Source: CALAED01 sp035765195
Lineage (GTDB): Bacteria > Actinomycetota > Actinomycetes > Streptosporangiales > Streptosporangiaceae
Direction: 5' to 3'
DNA: 64,000 nt
Assembly: GCA_035765195.1 (NCBI GenBank)
Contig: DASTYC010000038.1
Span: 124,001-188,000 of the forward strand
Part shown: one piece after another, positions 42,166-51,005 of the stretch
How the letters are laid out: every line of letters starts with the position of its first letter
How positions within the stretch are numbered: position 1 is the first letter of the stretch
Made by a program: the position numbers and the translations under genes
The notes under the pieces: generated by a model
The model's input: only the letters and a program-made list of their open reading frames with translations
The model's database searches: none
Told to the model about the DNA's origin: nothing

Positions 42166-44310
42166 TTGACCCGGCCGATCCCCCGCGGCCGCCCACGCGA
42201 CCCCCGAGGCCACTGGGCTCTGCTGCTGGCGGCGGGGCTCGTCCTCGTGGCCGCGCTGCTGATCAACGGTTTCACACACGGCACGCTTGGCGAGTCGCCC
42301 CGCGACGCGACGGCCCGCGACGCGGCGCGGGACGTGCCGCCGCGCGCGGTGACCACAGGGGGACCGTTGCTCGATCCACGCGGCGACCGGCTCCGCAGCG
42401 CGCGTCCGCGACCCGGCGAGATCGCGCTCACGTTCGACGACGGCCCCGATCCGCGCTGGACGCCGCGGCTGCTCGACGTGCTGCGGCGCCGGCACGCCCG
42501 GGCGACCTTCTTCCTGCTCGGCGCCCAGGCCGCCGCGCATCCCGATCTCGTCAAGCGGATCGTCCGAGAGGGCCACGAGGTCGGCTCGCACACCTACACC
42601 CACATCGACATGGCCGCCGCGCCCGCCTGGCGGAACCGCTTGGAGCTCGACCTGACACAGCGCGCGCTGGAGGGCACGGCCGGAGTCCGCACCCGGCTGC
42701 TGCGCATGCCCTACTCGTCGACGCCGAACGCGCTCACCGGCGCCCAGTGGCGGGCCGCACGCGCCGCGGGAGCGCGCGGCTACCTGATCGCTCTGGCCGA
42801 TCGCGACACCAGGGACTGGGCGCGTCCCGGCGTGAACCGCATCCTCGCGGCGGCCGCCCGCGGCGGGCCGGGCGCCGTGGTGATGCTGCACGACGCCGGC
42901 GGCGACCGCGGCCAGACGGTGACGGCCGTCGATCGCCTGCTCACCGGCATGGCCGCACGGGGACATCGCTTCACCACCATGTCGGACGCGCTCGGCCTGC
43001 CTCCGGCGAACGTGCCCGCCTCCCGCGCCGACCGCTTCGTGGGCGGCGCCGTCGTGCTGGCGCAGCGCGCCTCGGACTGGGTGGCCGGCTCGCTCGGCGT
43101 GCTCTTCGCCGTCGCCGCCGCGCTGACCGCGGTGCGGCTCGGCACGCTGCTGCTCTTCGCGCGCGCACACGCCCGCCGGGCGCGGCGGCAGCGCCGGCGG
43201 CACGCGCACGGCGTCGCCGCGGCCCGCGCACCCGCGATCTCGATCGTCGTCCCGGCCTACAACGAGGAGGCGGGCATCACCGCGACCGTGCGGTCGCTCG
43301 TGGACACCACCTACCCGGGTCCGATCGAGGTGATCGTCGTCGACGACGGCTCCACCGACCAGACGGCCTGGCTCGTCGACGCCCTGGGCCTGCCCGAGGT
43401 GCGGCTGATCTGCCAGGACAACGGCGGCAAGCCGGCCGCGCTGAACACCGGCATCGGCCACGCCGCCCACGACGTGCTGGTGCTGGTGGACGGCGACACG
43501 GTCTTCCAGCCGGACACACTGGGCCGGCTCGTCGCGGCGCTGGCCGGCCCGGACGTGGGCGCGGTCAGCGGCAACACCAAGGTCGCCAACCGGGGCGGGC
43601 TGCTCGGCCGCTGGCAGCACATCGAGTACGTCATCGGCTTCAACCTCGATCGCCGGATGTTCGACGTGCTCGAGTGCATGCCGACGGTCCCCGGCGCCAT
43701 CGGGGCCTTCCGCCGGGCGGCGCTCGCCTCGGTGGGCGGGGTCAGCCGTGACACGCTCGCCGAGGACACCGACCTCACCATGGCCATCCGCCGGGCCGGC
43801 TGGCGGGTGGTGTACGAGGAGACCGCGGTGGCGTGGACGGAGGCGCCCGCCTCGCTACGCCAGCTGTGGCGGCAGCGGTACCGATGGTGCTATGGCACGC
43901 TCCAGGCGATGTGGAAGCACCGGCGTTCGGTGATCGAGCGGGGGCCGTTCGGCCGCCGCTGTCTGACCTATCTGGCGGTCTTCCAGGTGCTGCTGCCGCT
44001 GTTCGCACCCGCGGTGGACGTGTTCGCGCTGTACGGGCTGGCCTTCCTCGACCCCGTGTACGTGGCCGGGTCGTGGCTGGTCTTCCTCCTGGCCCAGACG
44101 GCCGCCGGCGGCTACGCCCTCCGGCTGGACGGCGAACGGCTCCGCACGCTGTGGAGCCTGCCGCTCCAGCAGGTCGTCTACCGGCAGTTGATGTATCTGG
44201 TCGTCATCCAGTCGCTCGTCACGGCGATCCTCGGCGCCCGGCTCCGCTGGCATGTGATCCGCCGCACCGGTGCCTTCGCGGCGCCGGCCCCGACGGCCGC
44301 ACGCCGCTGA
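42166..44310 (+). CDS. Polysaccharide deacetylase-processive GT2 synthase fusion (MatB-like)
   Basis: 714 residues. TM1 (~18-34) is followed by a NodB deacetylase domain outside the cell: TFDDGPDP (Asp91/92), SHTYTHID (His142, His146), RMPYSS. A TM pair leads to a family-2 glycosyltransferase: SIVVPAYNEEAG, VIVVDDGSTD, LVDGDT, EDTDLTM and the processivity motif QRYRW, then C-terminal TM helices. This is the layout of Streptomyces MatB, linked to poly-N-acetylglucosamine in the mycelial coat. It could make and partly deacetylate a similar polymer. TTG 42166 starts one base after the upstream gene and GAAGAAGAG precedes it. Confidence 0.9.
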   Translation: MTRPIPRGRPRDPRGHWALLLAAGLVLVAALLINGFTHGTLGESPRDATARDAARDVPPRAVTTGGPLLDPRGDRLRSARPRPGEIALTFDDGPDPRWTPRLLDVLRRRHARATFFLLGAQAAAHPDLVKRIVREGHEVGSHTYTHIDMAAAPAWRNRLELDLTQRALEGTAGVRTRLLRMPYSSTPNALTGAQWRAARAAGARGYLIALADRDTRDWARPGVNRILAAAARGGPGAVVMLHDAGGDRGQTVTAVDRLLTGMAARGHRFTTMSDALGLPPANVPASRADRFVGGAVVLAQRASDWVAGSLGVLFAVAAALTAVRLGTLLLFARAHARRARRQRRRHAHGVAAARAPAISIVVPAYNEEAGITATVRSLVDTTYPGPIEVIVVDDGSTDQTAWLVDALGLPEVRLICQDNGGKPAALNTGIGHAAHDVLVLVDGDTVFQPDTLGRLVAALAGPDVGAVSGNTKVANRGGLLGRWQHIEYVIGFNLDRRMFDVLECMPTVPGAIGAFRRAALASVGGVSRDTLAEDTDLTMAIRRAGWRVVYEETAVAWTEAPASLRQLWRQRYRWCYGTLQAMWKHRRSVIERGPFGRRCLTYLAVFQVLLPLFAPAVDVFALYGLAFLDPVYVAGSWLVFLLAQTAAGGYALRLDGERLRTLWSLPLQQVVYRQLMYLVVIQSLVTAILGARLRWHVIRRTGAFAAPAPTAARR

Positions 44311-44509
44311 CCGCCCGGCCGAGCACATCGTTCAGCGACCTTTCGTGCCGTAAACTCGGCAGCTGCCGGCATCCGGTGGAGCCGACATTCCCCAAACCCC
44401 GCCGGGGCCTTGGGACCCTGGCCGGACCGCGCATCGGGGCGTCCACCGGTCACGGCCGACCTCGCCGGCCCGGCGGTCACCTGCGGGATGCGGCAGGATG
44501 GGGGCAGTC

Positions 44510-45148
44510 ATGAACGAGGATCGGATGGGCCGAGACGAGGCCGAGCGCATTCTCCGCGACGCGGCGGGCGGCCCGCGACCGGGTCAAGACGACCTCACGG
44601 CCTTCCTCGCGGCCGCGGCGGCCCCGGCGACCGACGACGAGCTGTCCGGCGAGGACGCGGCCGTCGCCGCCTTCCGGCGGGCCCGGCTCGCGCCGCCACG
44701 GCGGCGGCCACTGCTGACGCGCGTGCTGACCATCAAGGCCGCGGTGGCGCTCGGCCTGTCGGCGACCGCGATCGGCGGCGTCGCGCTGGCGGCCGGCACC
44801 GGCGCGCTGCCCGGCCCCATGGGGGGCGACCGGCCCGCTTCGCACCGCGCCACCCCGCCCACCACGCACCCGGCCGGCACGCGCCCCGGCGGCGGCGCCG
44901 GTGGAGCGGGAGGCGTCGGCGACACCGCGGCCCCGGCCTTGGTGCCGTCGTCCACCCCACGGCCTACCCCGACCCCGTCCCCGTCGCCCCAGTCGCAGCG
45001 GCCGGAACCCGGCAACGACGCGGACGACGCGCAGGACGGGAACGGCAAGGACAAGAAAGACAAAGAGGACAAGAAGGAGAAAAAGTCCAAGAAGCCGCAC
45101 CCTTCCCCTCCGTCCAAGCCCAAGAAGACCAAGACCCCGGCCCCCTGA
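44510..45148 (+). CDS. Membrane protein with Lys/Pro-rich C-terminal tail
   Basis: 212 residues from ATG 44510, with a GGGGG site 5 bases upstream. N-terminal ~75 residues soluble (DEAERILRDAAGG, DELSGEDAAVAAFRRARL), one TM helix (VALGLSATAIGGVALAAG), then an extracellular tail rich in Pro/Ser and a dense Lys/Asp run (KDKKDKEDKKEKKSKK). This layout occurs in actinomycete proteins encoded beside ECF sigma factors, but no sigma gene is near. Function unknown. The 199-base stretch upstream has no gene. Confidence 0.7.
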   Translation: MNEDRMGRDEAERILRDAAGGPRPGQDDLTAFLAAAAAPATDDELSGEDAAVAAFRRARLAPPRRRPLLTRVLTIKAAVALGLSATAIGGVALAAGTGALPGPMGGDRPASHRATPPTTHPAGTRPGGGAGGAGGVGDTAAPALVPSSTPRPTPTPSPSPQSQRPEPGNDADDAQDGNGKDKKDKEDKKEKKSKKPHPSPPSKPKKTKTPAP

Positions 45149-45261
45149 GGGAAGCCAAGGCACGGCGGTCTGAACGGGATCCGACGCCCCGGTGGTCACA
45201 TCGATAACAGTTCGAGCACGGCTGGTACCGATCATGTGTGATCACGCGGAAGTCTTACCTC

Positions 45262-45639
45262 GTGAGCGCCACGAAAATCGCCGGCGGCTCGTCCGCCGGA
45301 CGCGTCATCGCCATGCTCAACGGCTGGCCCGGCGTCCGGACGGCCCCGGCGGACTGCGGGGTGGGGGTGGGCGTGGGCACTCTCGCCGGCCAGGTTCTGC
45401 ACTTTCACGACGAGTCGTACGCGGACCTGCGCCTGACCCGGCCGGTGATCGGCCGGATGCACGAGGCCTTGGCCCGCTCGGGCCGGTTCTTCATGGTGCC
45501 GGGTGACGACTGGATCGGCATGCGGCTCGAAACCGCCGGCGACATCTCGCTGCTCGTCACGCTCGTCAGCGTGGCGATCAAGGCAGCGGCCGAGCCCGGC
45601 CGGGCGACGGCCGAGCCACACCAGCACCCGCGGAGATGA
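45262..45639 (+). CDS. Luciferase-domain (DUF5519-like) protein
   Basis: 125 residues. The motif order DCGVGVGVGTLAGQVLHFH, DLRLTRPVIGRMHEAL, MVPGDDWIGMRLE and DISLLVTLVSVAIKA is that of small proteins annotated as luciferase-domain or DUF5519. No catalytic role is known for the group. GTG 45262 is preferred (GGAAG upstream); GTG 45238 is possible. It overlaps the next gene by 4 bp. Confidence 0.7.
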   Translation: MSATKIAGGSSAGRVIAMLNGWPGVRTAPADCGVGVGVGTLAGQVLHFHDESYADLRLTRPVIGRMHEALARSGRFFMVPGDDWIGMRLETAGDISLLVTLVSVAIKAAAEPGRATAEPHQHPRR

Positions 45640-46157
45640 TGCCGCTCATGCGCGAGTTCGGCTACGAGGTACGAGGGTTCCTCACCATCCGTGGAAAATC
45701 CCTGCGCGTACCCCTCAACGGGGCGCTGGCGGTCCGCGCGGATCCGGACTCCGGTCGGATCGCGGGGGATCTCGTCCTCGCGCCGTCGACCGTCACCAGG
45801 ACGGTGCTCGGCGTCACCCTCGTGACGGCCACCGTCACCATCACGGCGGAGTCGGTCGCCGGCCGGATCGACGACGAGAGCCGGCTGGTCGCCACCGCGA
45901 CGGTCAACGCGTCGATAGCCGCCGCCCAGGTCGCCGGGCGGACGCTGCTCAGCGGCGGTTCGTGCCGTACGGCCGCACCCGCCATGGTGCCGTTCCGCTC
46001 CCGGCCGGGCTTCGCTCTGGAGCGGGGCGGCCGCCTCGTCGGCAGGTATCGCCGGCCGCCCTTCACCGGGTGCGGGTGGATCACCCCGCTGTTCAACCTG
46101 CTGGTCACCGGTCCGGGAAACGCGGCCGTGATCGATCTCATCCCGATCCCGGCCTGA
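45636..46157 (+). CDS. Hypothetical beta-rich protein
   Basis: 173 residues, beta-strand-rich. It has a central series VLGVTLVTATVTITAESVAGRI and a C-terminal PPFTGCGWITPLFNLLVTGPGN. Two late Cys may pair. Similar beta-rich proteins are usually secreted, but no signal peptide is visible at this start, which is set by the ATGA overlap with the upstream gene. Not recognised. Confidence 0.6.
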   Translation: MMPLMREFGYEVRGFLTIRGKSLRVPLNGALAVRADPDSGRIAGDLVLAPSTVTRTVLGVTLVTATVTITAESVAGRIDDESRLVATATVNASIAAAQVAGRTLLSGGSCRTAAPAMVPFRSRPGFALERGGRLVGRYRRPPFTGCGWITPLFNLLVTGPGNAAVIDLIPIPA

Positions 46158-46165
46158 GCCGGCCG

Positions 46166-47206
46166 TTACGGACCGGCGGGGTCTTGGCCGAGCCCTCGCA
46201 GGGTGTCGCGCACGGCCTCGAGCGCGGTGAAGCGGGGCGCCCATCCCAGCTCCCGCTTCGCGCGGGTCGTGTCCATGATCGCCGGATGGCCGACCACCTC
46301 CACCCACCCGGCGATGGTCGGCAGGAAGGGCAGGGCGGCGATGGCCCGGGCCGCTGCCTGGGCGGGACCGGCGGGCAGGGTCAGCGGGCGCATGCCGAGC
46401 TCGCGGGCGAGGTCGGCGAGGGTGACGATGTCGTCCGCCGCGATGTTGTAGACGCCGGGCGGTCCGGCGCCGACGACGCACTGCAGCAGCGCACGCCCCA
46501 TGTCCTCCTCGTGCACGAACTGGGCCCGCAGCGCGGGCAACGGCACCGGGACCGCGACCGGGAGCCGGCCCACCCGTCGCGTCAGCGCGCGGGCCAGCGG
46601 CGCCAGCGACGCCAGCGACGCGAGCGGCCCGGGCAACAACTCCTTGGCGCCCACGGCGTGCGGGCCCAGCACGACGGACGGTCGCAGCAGGTACAGATCG
46701 GGCCCCGTGAGCCGGTCGGCCTCCGCTCGCAACAAGTCCTCGATCTCCGCCTTCTCCTGGGCGTACAACAGGCGGGTGGCGCGCCGTACGGGCCAGTCCT
46801 CGGTCATCCCGATCGGGTTCTCCGGATGGAACCCGTACGCCGCCACCGAGGAGGTGTAGACGAAGCGACGGACGCCGGCGGCGGCCGCGGCGCGGAACGC
46901 GTTCAGGGTGCCTTCGACGTTGACGGACCGGATCACGTCGCGTGAGGCGGCGCCGATGACCAGGAAGGCCAGGTGCACCACCACGTCGACGTCGTCGAAC
47001 GCCTCGCGCAGGACCTCTGGAGAGCGGACGTCCCCAGGGCGGTACACCATCTTCGTCCAGCCGCGCGTCGCCGGATCGAACGGACGCCGGGCGATGCCGA
47101 CGATCCGCGTCACCCGGTCGTCGGCCTGGAGGAGCGGGAGGAGACCGAACCCGAAGGTCCCGGTCGGGCCGGTCACCGCGACAGTGACATCCCCGTCCGC
47201 GGCCAT
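46166..47206 (-). CDS. NAD-dependent epimerase/dehydratase (extended SDR)
   Basis: 346 residues. Rossmann motif VTGPTGTFGFGLLPLL, DVDVVVHLAFLV, the Ser in YTSSVAAYG and YxxxK as YAQEK. Extended SDRs of this type include sugar epimerases and 3-beta-hydroxysteroid-dehydrogenase-like reductases such as OleD or LstD, which reduce 2-alkyl-3-ketoacids. Its neighbours (acyltransferase, KAS III pair) make a lipid substrate attractive, but nothing in the sequence proves it. Ends 8 bases from the convergent gene. Confidence 0.85.
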   Translation of the reverse strand: MAADGDVTVAVTGPTGTFGFGLLPLLQADDRVTRIVGIARRPFDPATRGWTKMVYRPGDVRSPEVLREAFDDVDVVVHLAFLVIGAASRDVIRSVNVEGTLNAFRAAAAAGVRRFVYTSSVAAYGFHPENPIGMTEDWPVRRATRLLYAQEKAEIEDLLRAEADRLTGPDLYLLRPSVVLGPHAVGAKELLPGPLASLASLAPLARALTRRVGRLPVAVPVPLPALRAQFVHEEDMGRALLQCVVGAGPPGVYNIAADDIVTLADLARELGMRPLTLPAGPAQAAARAIAALPFLPTIAGWVEVVGHPAIMDTTRAKRELGWAPRFTALEAVRDTLRGLGQDPAGP

Positions 47207-47384
47207 GAGACCAGGCTGCCAGCCGCGGCCGCGGGCATTCAGTGCCGAAGGTCCCGGCGAGCGGGACGATTGGCCGGATGGAGCCGAAATCCGCGCGGCC
47301 TACCATCCGAACCGAGGGCGAGTTGCGCAATTCGCCCGCGGTGTTTCGGGCGGCGGGGCCGACACGGCTCGGGCAGGGGATGTC

Positions 47385-48785
47385 ATGGACCGGCTGAATC
47401 CACTGGACGCCCTCTTCGTCGATGCCGAGGACGAGGACCGGCACACGTCGATGGCGATCGCGTCGATCGCGGTGTTCGAGGGTCCGCCGCCATCGTATGA
47501 GGAGGTTCTCACCTTCCTCGCCGGGCGGCTCCCGCTCGTGCCGCGCTACCGTCAAAAGCTCCGTACGGTGCCCTTTCGCCTCGGGCGGCCCGTGTGGGTG
47601 GACGACCCCGATTTCGACCTTCGCTACCACGTCAGGCGCACCGCGCTGCCGGCACCTGGCGGCGATCAGCAGCTCAGCGAGCTGATGGGGCGGGTGATGA
47701 GCCAGCGTCTCGATCGCGACTACCCGCTGTGGGAGTACTGGTTCGTCGAGGGGCTCGCGCGAGATCGCTGGGCGGTGATCACAAAGCTGCACCACTGCAT
47801 GGTCGACGGAATCGTGGCCACCAACCTGTACCGCGTGATCTTCGACGCCTCGCCCGAGCCATCGCCGCCCGTCACCGAGGAACGAACCGTGGGCGCGGAG
47901 CCGACGCCGGTCTCGCTCGCCGCGCGGTCCGTCTTGGACATGGTCCTGCTACCCGTGCGGGAGGCCGGCGCGCTGCGCGACGCCATGGCCGATCCCGGCC
48001 GCGCCATCCAGCAGGCGGCCGACATCATGCGCGCCGCGACGACGCTGGCCCCGTCATTGCTGCCCGCCACCGAATCCTCGCTCAGCGGGCCCATCGGCCA
48101 GCAACGGCGCTATGCCTTGGCCCGGGCGTCGCTGGACCAGATCAAGACGATCAAGCGAGAACTCGGCGGCACGGTGAACGACGTCGTCCTGGCGGCGATC
48201 AGCGGCGGCTTCCGGGCACTCCTGCTCAGCCGCGGCGAGCGGCCGGAGCCGCATCAGGTTCCGTCGCTGGTGCCCGTCTCCGTCCGGGCGCCGGACGAGG
48301 AGAACGTCTATCAGAACCGGGTGTCGGCGGTCTTGGCGTACCTGCCCGTCCATGTGGACGATCCGGTGGAACGGCTCACGTCCGTCCACGCCGAGCTGGC
48401 GGCACTGAAGGAGCGCAAGGAGGCGATCCTCGGCGAGGCGCTCGTGACCCTCGGGCGCTACACCCCCTTCCCGGTGCTATCGCGAGGCGTCAGGCTCGCC
48501 TTCGGGTTGCCGCAACGGGAGATCGTCACGGTCACCACCAACGTGCCGGGCCCGAGCTGGCCGATCTATGGGATGGGCCGACCGCTCGTGGAGATCCTCC
48601 CCTACGTCCCCATCGCGACGACGGTCCGCATCGGTATCTCGATCTTCTCCTACTGCGGACGGGTCACCTTCGGTATCACCGGCGACCTTGCCGCCAACCC
48701 CGACCTCGATGTGCTGACGCGCGGCATCGAGCAGGACATCTCCGAACTCTTCGCGGCCGCCCGGTCGGCCGCCGGGCCGGGGTGA
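47385..48785 (+). CDS. Wax ester synthase/diacylglycerol acyltransferase (WS/DGAT)
   Basis: 466 residues. The catalytic HHxxxDG motif is LHHCMVDG (His136, His137, Asp141). Other family blocks: PLDALFVDAEDEDRHTSMA, PLWEYWFVEGL, GGTVNDVVLAAISGGFR, NRVSAVLAYLPV and TTNVPGP. Transfers acyl-CoA to diacylglycerol or long-chain alcohols, making storage lipid. ATG 47385 has AGGGG seven bases upstream. Divergent from the SDR with 178 bases between. Confidence 0.94.
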   Translation: MDRLNPLDALFVDAEDEDRHTSMAIASIAVFEGPPPSYEEVLTFLAGRLPLVPRYRQKLRTVPFRLGRPVWVDDPDFDLRYHVRRTALPAPGGDQQLSELMGRVMSQRLDRDYPLWEYWFVEGLARDRWAVITKLHHCMVDGIVATNLYRVIFDASPEPSPPVTEERTVGAEPTPVSLAARSVLDMVLLPVREAGALRDAMADPGRAIQQAADIMRAATTLAPSLLPATESSLSGPIGQQRRYALARASLDQIKTIKRELGGTVNDVVLAAISGGFRALLLSRGERPEPHQVPSLVPVSVRAPDEENVYQNRVSAVLAYLPVHVDDPVERLTSVHAELAALKERKEAILGEALVTLGRYTPFPVLSRGVRLAFGLPQREIVTVTTNVPGPSWPIYGMGRPLVEILPYVPIATTVRIGISIFSYCGRVTFGITGDLAANPDLDVLTRGIEQDISELFAAARSAAGPG

Positions 48786-48793
48786 ACGCTCGG

Positions 48794-49666
48794 TCACACG
48801 GCGGCGATGAAGGGCTCCCGCCGTTCTTTCCGCGCCCAGGCACGGTCCAGGAACTCACTTATCTCGGTGATCAGACGGTGCGGCCGCACCCATAGCTCCG
48901 CGAAGGTGCGGGTCCGGATGAGCCTGGCGTCGGGGAGCTGGCGCGCCAGCCGTTGCGCGTCGCTGAACGAGTGGATCAAGTCGACCCCGTGCCCCAGCAC
49001 CAGCGCCGGCGCGGTGATGGACCGGCGCTGATCGATGGTCGGGGCGATGGGTCCCAGCAAGACGCCGTGGAGCACGGCGGCGATCTCGTCGGGATCGGAT
49101 CTGGCGGCGCTGACGAACGAGTCGAGCGGGCCGAACCCGGATTGAGGCAGGCGGGCGGCGACCTTGGAGACCAGGCGCAGCGCGGGCCGCGTGTAGTGCA
49201 CGCCGAGCAGCAGCGGCAGGAACACGAGCGCCGCGGCGGGCACGGCCCACTCGAGCACCGGCATCTCCAGGACGAGGCCTCGGACTCGCTCCGGGGCCCG
49301 CACGGCCGTGAGCAGGCTCACATTGGTGCCCAGCGAGACTCCGCCGAGTACCACCTCGTCCACATCCAGCTCATCCAGAAGACAAAGCACCTGTTCGGCG
49401 TACAGGTCCATCCGATGAGGGCCGGCATGGCGGGGCTTGTCGCTGCGGCCATGACCCAACAGGTCGAGGAGCACCACCCGGTTGCCCCGGGCGGCCAGCG
49501 CCCGGGCCACGCCACGGCTGAGGTTCGCGTCGAGCAACAATCCGTGCATCCACACGATCACTCTGTCGCCAGAACCGTAGACCTCGTAGGCCAATTGGTA
49601 CTGACCGTAAGCAAACATATGCAGGCTGCCATCCAGTTGCGACTCGCGTCGCACTACCAAGCTCAT
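48794..49666 (-). CDS. Alpha/beta hydrolase
   Basis: 290 residues. Alpha/beta hydrolase fold: oxyanion region VWMHGLLLDA, GHGRSDKP, nucleophile elbow GGVSLGTN (Ser), acid and His near ALVLGHGVDLIHSF and the C-terminus. A Ser rather than Asp nucleophile separates it from OleB-type haloalkane-dehalogenase relatives. Likely an esterase or lipase. ATG 49666 or an in-frame ATG at 49618 may start it. Ends 8 bases after the convergent WS/DGAT. Confidence 0.87.
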   Translation of the reverse strand: MSLVVRRESQLDGSLHMFAYGQYQLAYEVYGSGDRVIVWMHGLLLDANLSRGVARALAARGNRVVLLDLLGHGRSDKPRHAGPHRMDLYAEQVLCLLDELDVDEVVLGGVSLGTNVSLLTAVRAPERVRGLVLEMPVLEWAVPAAALVFLPLLLGVHYTRPALRLVSKVAARLPQSGFGPLDSFVSAARSDPDEIAAVLHGVLLGPIAPTIDQRRSITAPALVLGHGVDLIHSFSDAQRLARQLPDARLIRTRTFAELWVRPHRLITEISEFLDRAWARKERREPFIAAV

Positions 49667-49892
49667 AAGTGCATTGTGCCTGGACCATGACCGCTTTCGG
49701 GGCGTCGAATAATAACCGCTGGTGTTCCCGGCGGCGGGTCAGCCGCCGACGAGCGCCCTTTCCGAAACCCTCGGACATCGGGCCGAACGGCGCTTCCCTA
49801 AGACGTTCGTCCCTACCGCGGGCATCCGCGGCGGGGACATCCTCGATGCGTACATGGCGCTCCAGGCGCCGGTCGCGAGGGGCGCGTGCAGG

Positions 49893-51005
49893 ATGGCTGA
49901 GACCCGCGGGAAGCATCCGGACCACTGGCTGGCACTCGAGTCGGTCAACTCCGGAGGTCATTGGCGGAGCCGGATCGAGAGCGTGGGGGTGCGGCTGCCC
50001 GCACACAGGCTGACGACCAGCAAGCTGATGAGCCGAACCACCCACCGCACTCGTATCCAGCTCGAGCGCCTGACGGGCATCCACGAACGTCGTGTCGTCG
50101 GTCCTGGCGAGAACTCCTTCACGCTGGCCGCGGGAGCCGCCCGTGACTGTCTGGCGCATTCGCGCCATCGGGCCGCGGACATCGAGATGCTGATCAGCAC
50201 GAGCATCACCCGATCCAAGGGCGGGTTCTCGCAATCCTTCGAGCCGCCGCTCAGCCTGTCCGTCAAGCAGGCGATCGGCGCCGCACAGGCCGTGAACTTC
50301 GATCTGTCGAACGCGTGCGCCGGCATGCTGAGCGGGGTGTTCGTCCTCCAGGACCTCATCGCCAGAGGCGAGATCAACTGCGGCATGGTGGTCTCCGGGG
50401 AGTACATCTCGCATCTGAGCTGGAACGCGGCCAGGCAGATCCGTTCGCTGTTCAGCAGGCAACTCGCCTCGCTCACGCTCGGCGACGCGGGCGCCGCCGT
50501 GATCGTGGAACGGGCGCCCGACGGCGGCGCCGGCATCGACGTCATCGGCTTCACCACGCTCGCCGAGCACAGCCGGCTGTGCCTCGCCTTCCCCAGCGAC
50601 GTCGGCCCGGGCGCGCAGATGTACACCAAGTCCAGGACGTTGCACCGGGTGGCCATCGAGGACATGGCGCCGCTCGTCGCCGAAGTGATCGAGGAAGCCG
50701 GGATCACGCTGGACGACATCGACTACCTGATCCCGCATCAGACCTCGGCCCGGGCCATCCGCAAAGGCACGCAGGAGTTCGCCCGGAGGCTCGGCAGCCG
50801 GCCCAAACACGTGGTCGTCAACCTGGAGGAGTACGGCAACACGTCGTCGACGACGTTGTTTGTGGCGCTGCACAAGTACCTAGAGGAGCGGCGCCTGCAC
50901 AAAGGCGACCGGGTGATGCTGCTGGCACTCGCCTCGGGCATCGAGATCGGCGTCGCCGTTTTCACCATCGACGACCAGGTGGAGCGTTATGGGCGCACAC
51001 ATTGA
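49893..51005 (+). CDS. KAS III-family condensing enzyme, intact triad
   Basis: 370 residues. Thiolase-fold 3-oxoacyl-ACP synthase III/OleA family with catalytic Cys142 (FDLSNACAGM), His282 (LIPHQTSA) and Asn316 (EEYGNTSST). Such enzymes condense acyl thioesters, with malonyl-ACP (FabH) or with another acyl-CoA (OleA, LstA). The start at ATG 49893 is tentative: AGG lies close upstream and earlier in-frame starts add Pro/Arg-rich residues. It overlaps the second KAS III gene by 17 bases. Confidence 0.88.
   Translation: MAETRGKHPDHWLALESVNSGGHWRSRIESVGVRLPAHRLTTSKLMSRTTHRTRIQLERLTGIHERRVVGPGENSFTLAAGAARDCLAHSRHRAADIEMLISTSITRSKGGFSQSFEPPLSLSVKQAIGAAQAVNFDLSNACAGMLSGVFVLQDLIARGEINCGMVVSGEYISHLSWNAARQIRSLFSRQLASLTLGDAGAAVIVERAPDGGAGIDVIGFTTLAEHSRLCLAFPSDVGPGAQMYTKSRTLHRVAIEDMAPLVAEVIEEAGITLDDIDYLIPHQTSARAIRKGTQEFARRLGSRPKHVVVNLEEYGNTSSTTLFVALHKYLEERRLHKGDRVMLLALASGIEIGVAVFTIDDQVERYGRTH

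Noticed and set aside
45405..47795. 796-codon minus-strand frame
   Set aside because: Crosses several genes on both strands, low-complexity translation; the SDR, luciferase-domain and WS/DGAT genes explain the region.
48794..49666. OleB-type beta-lactone decarboxylase
   Set aside because: The nucleophile elbow is GVSLG with Ser; OleB uses Asp, so a complete olefin pathway is not supported.
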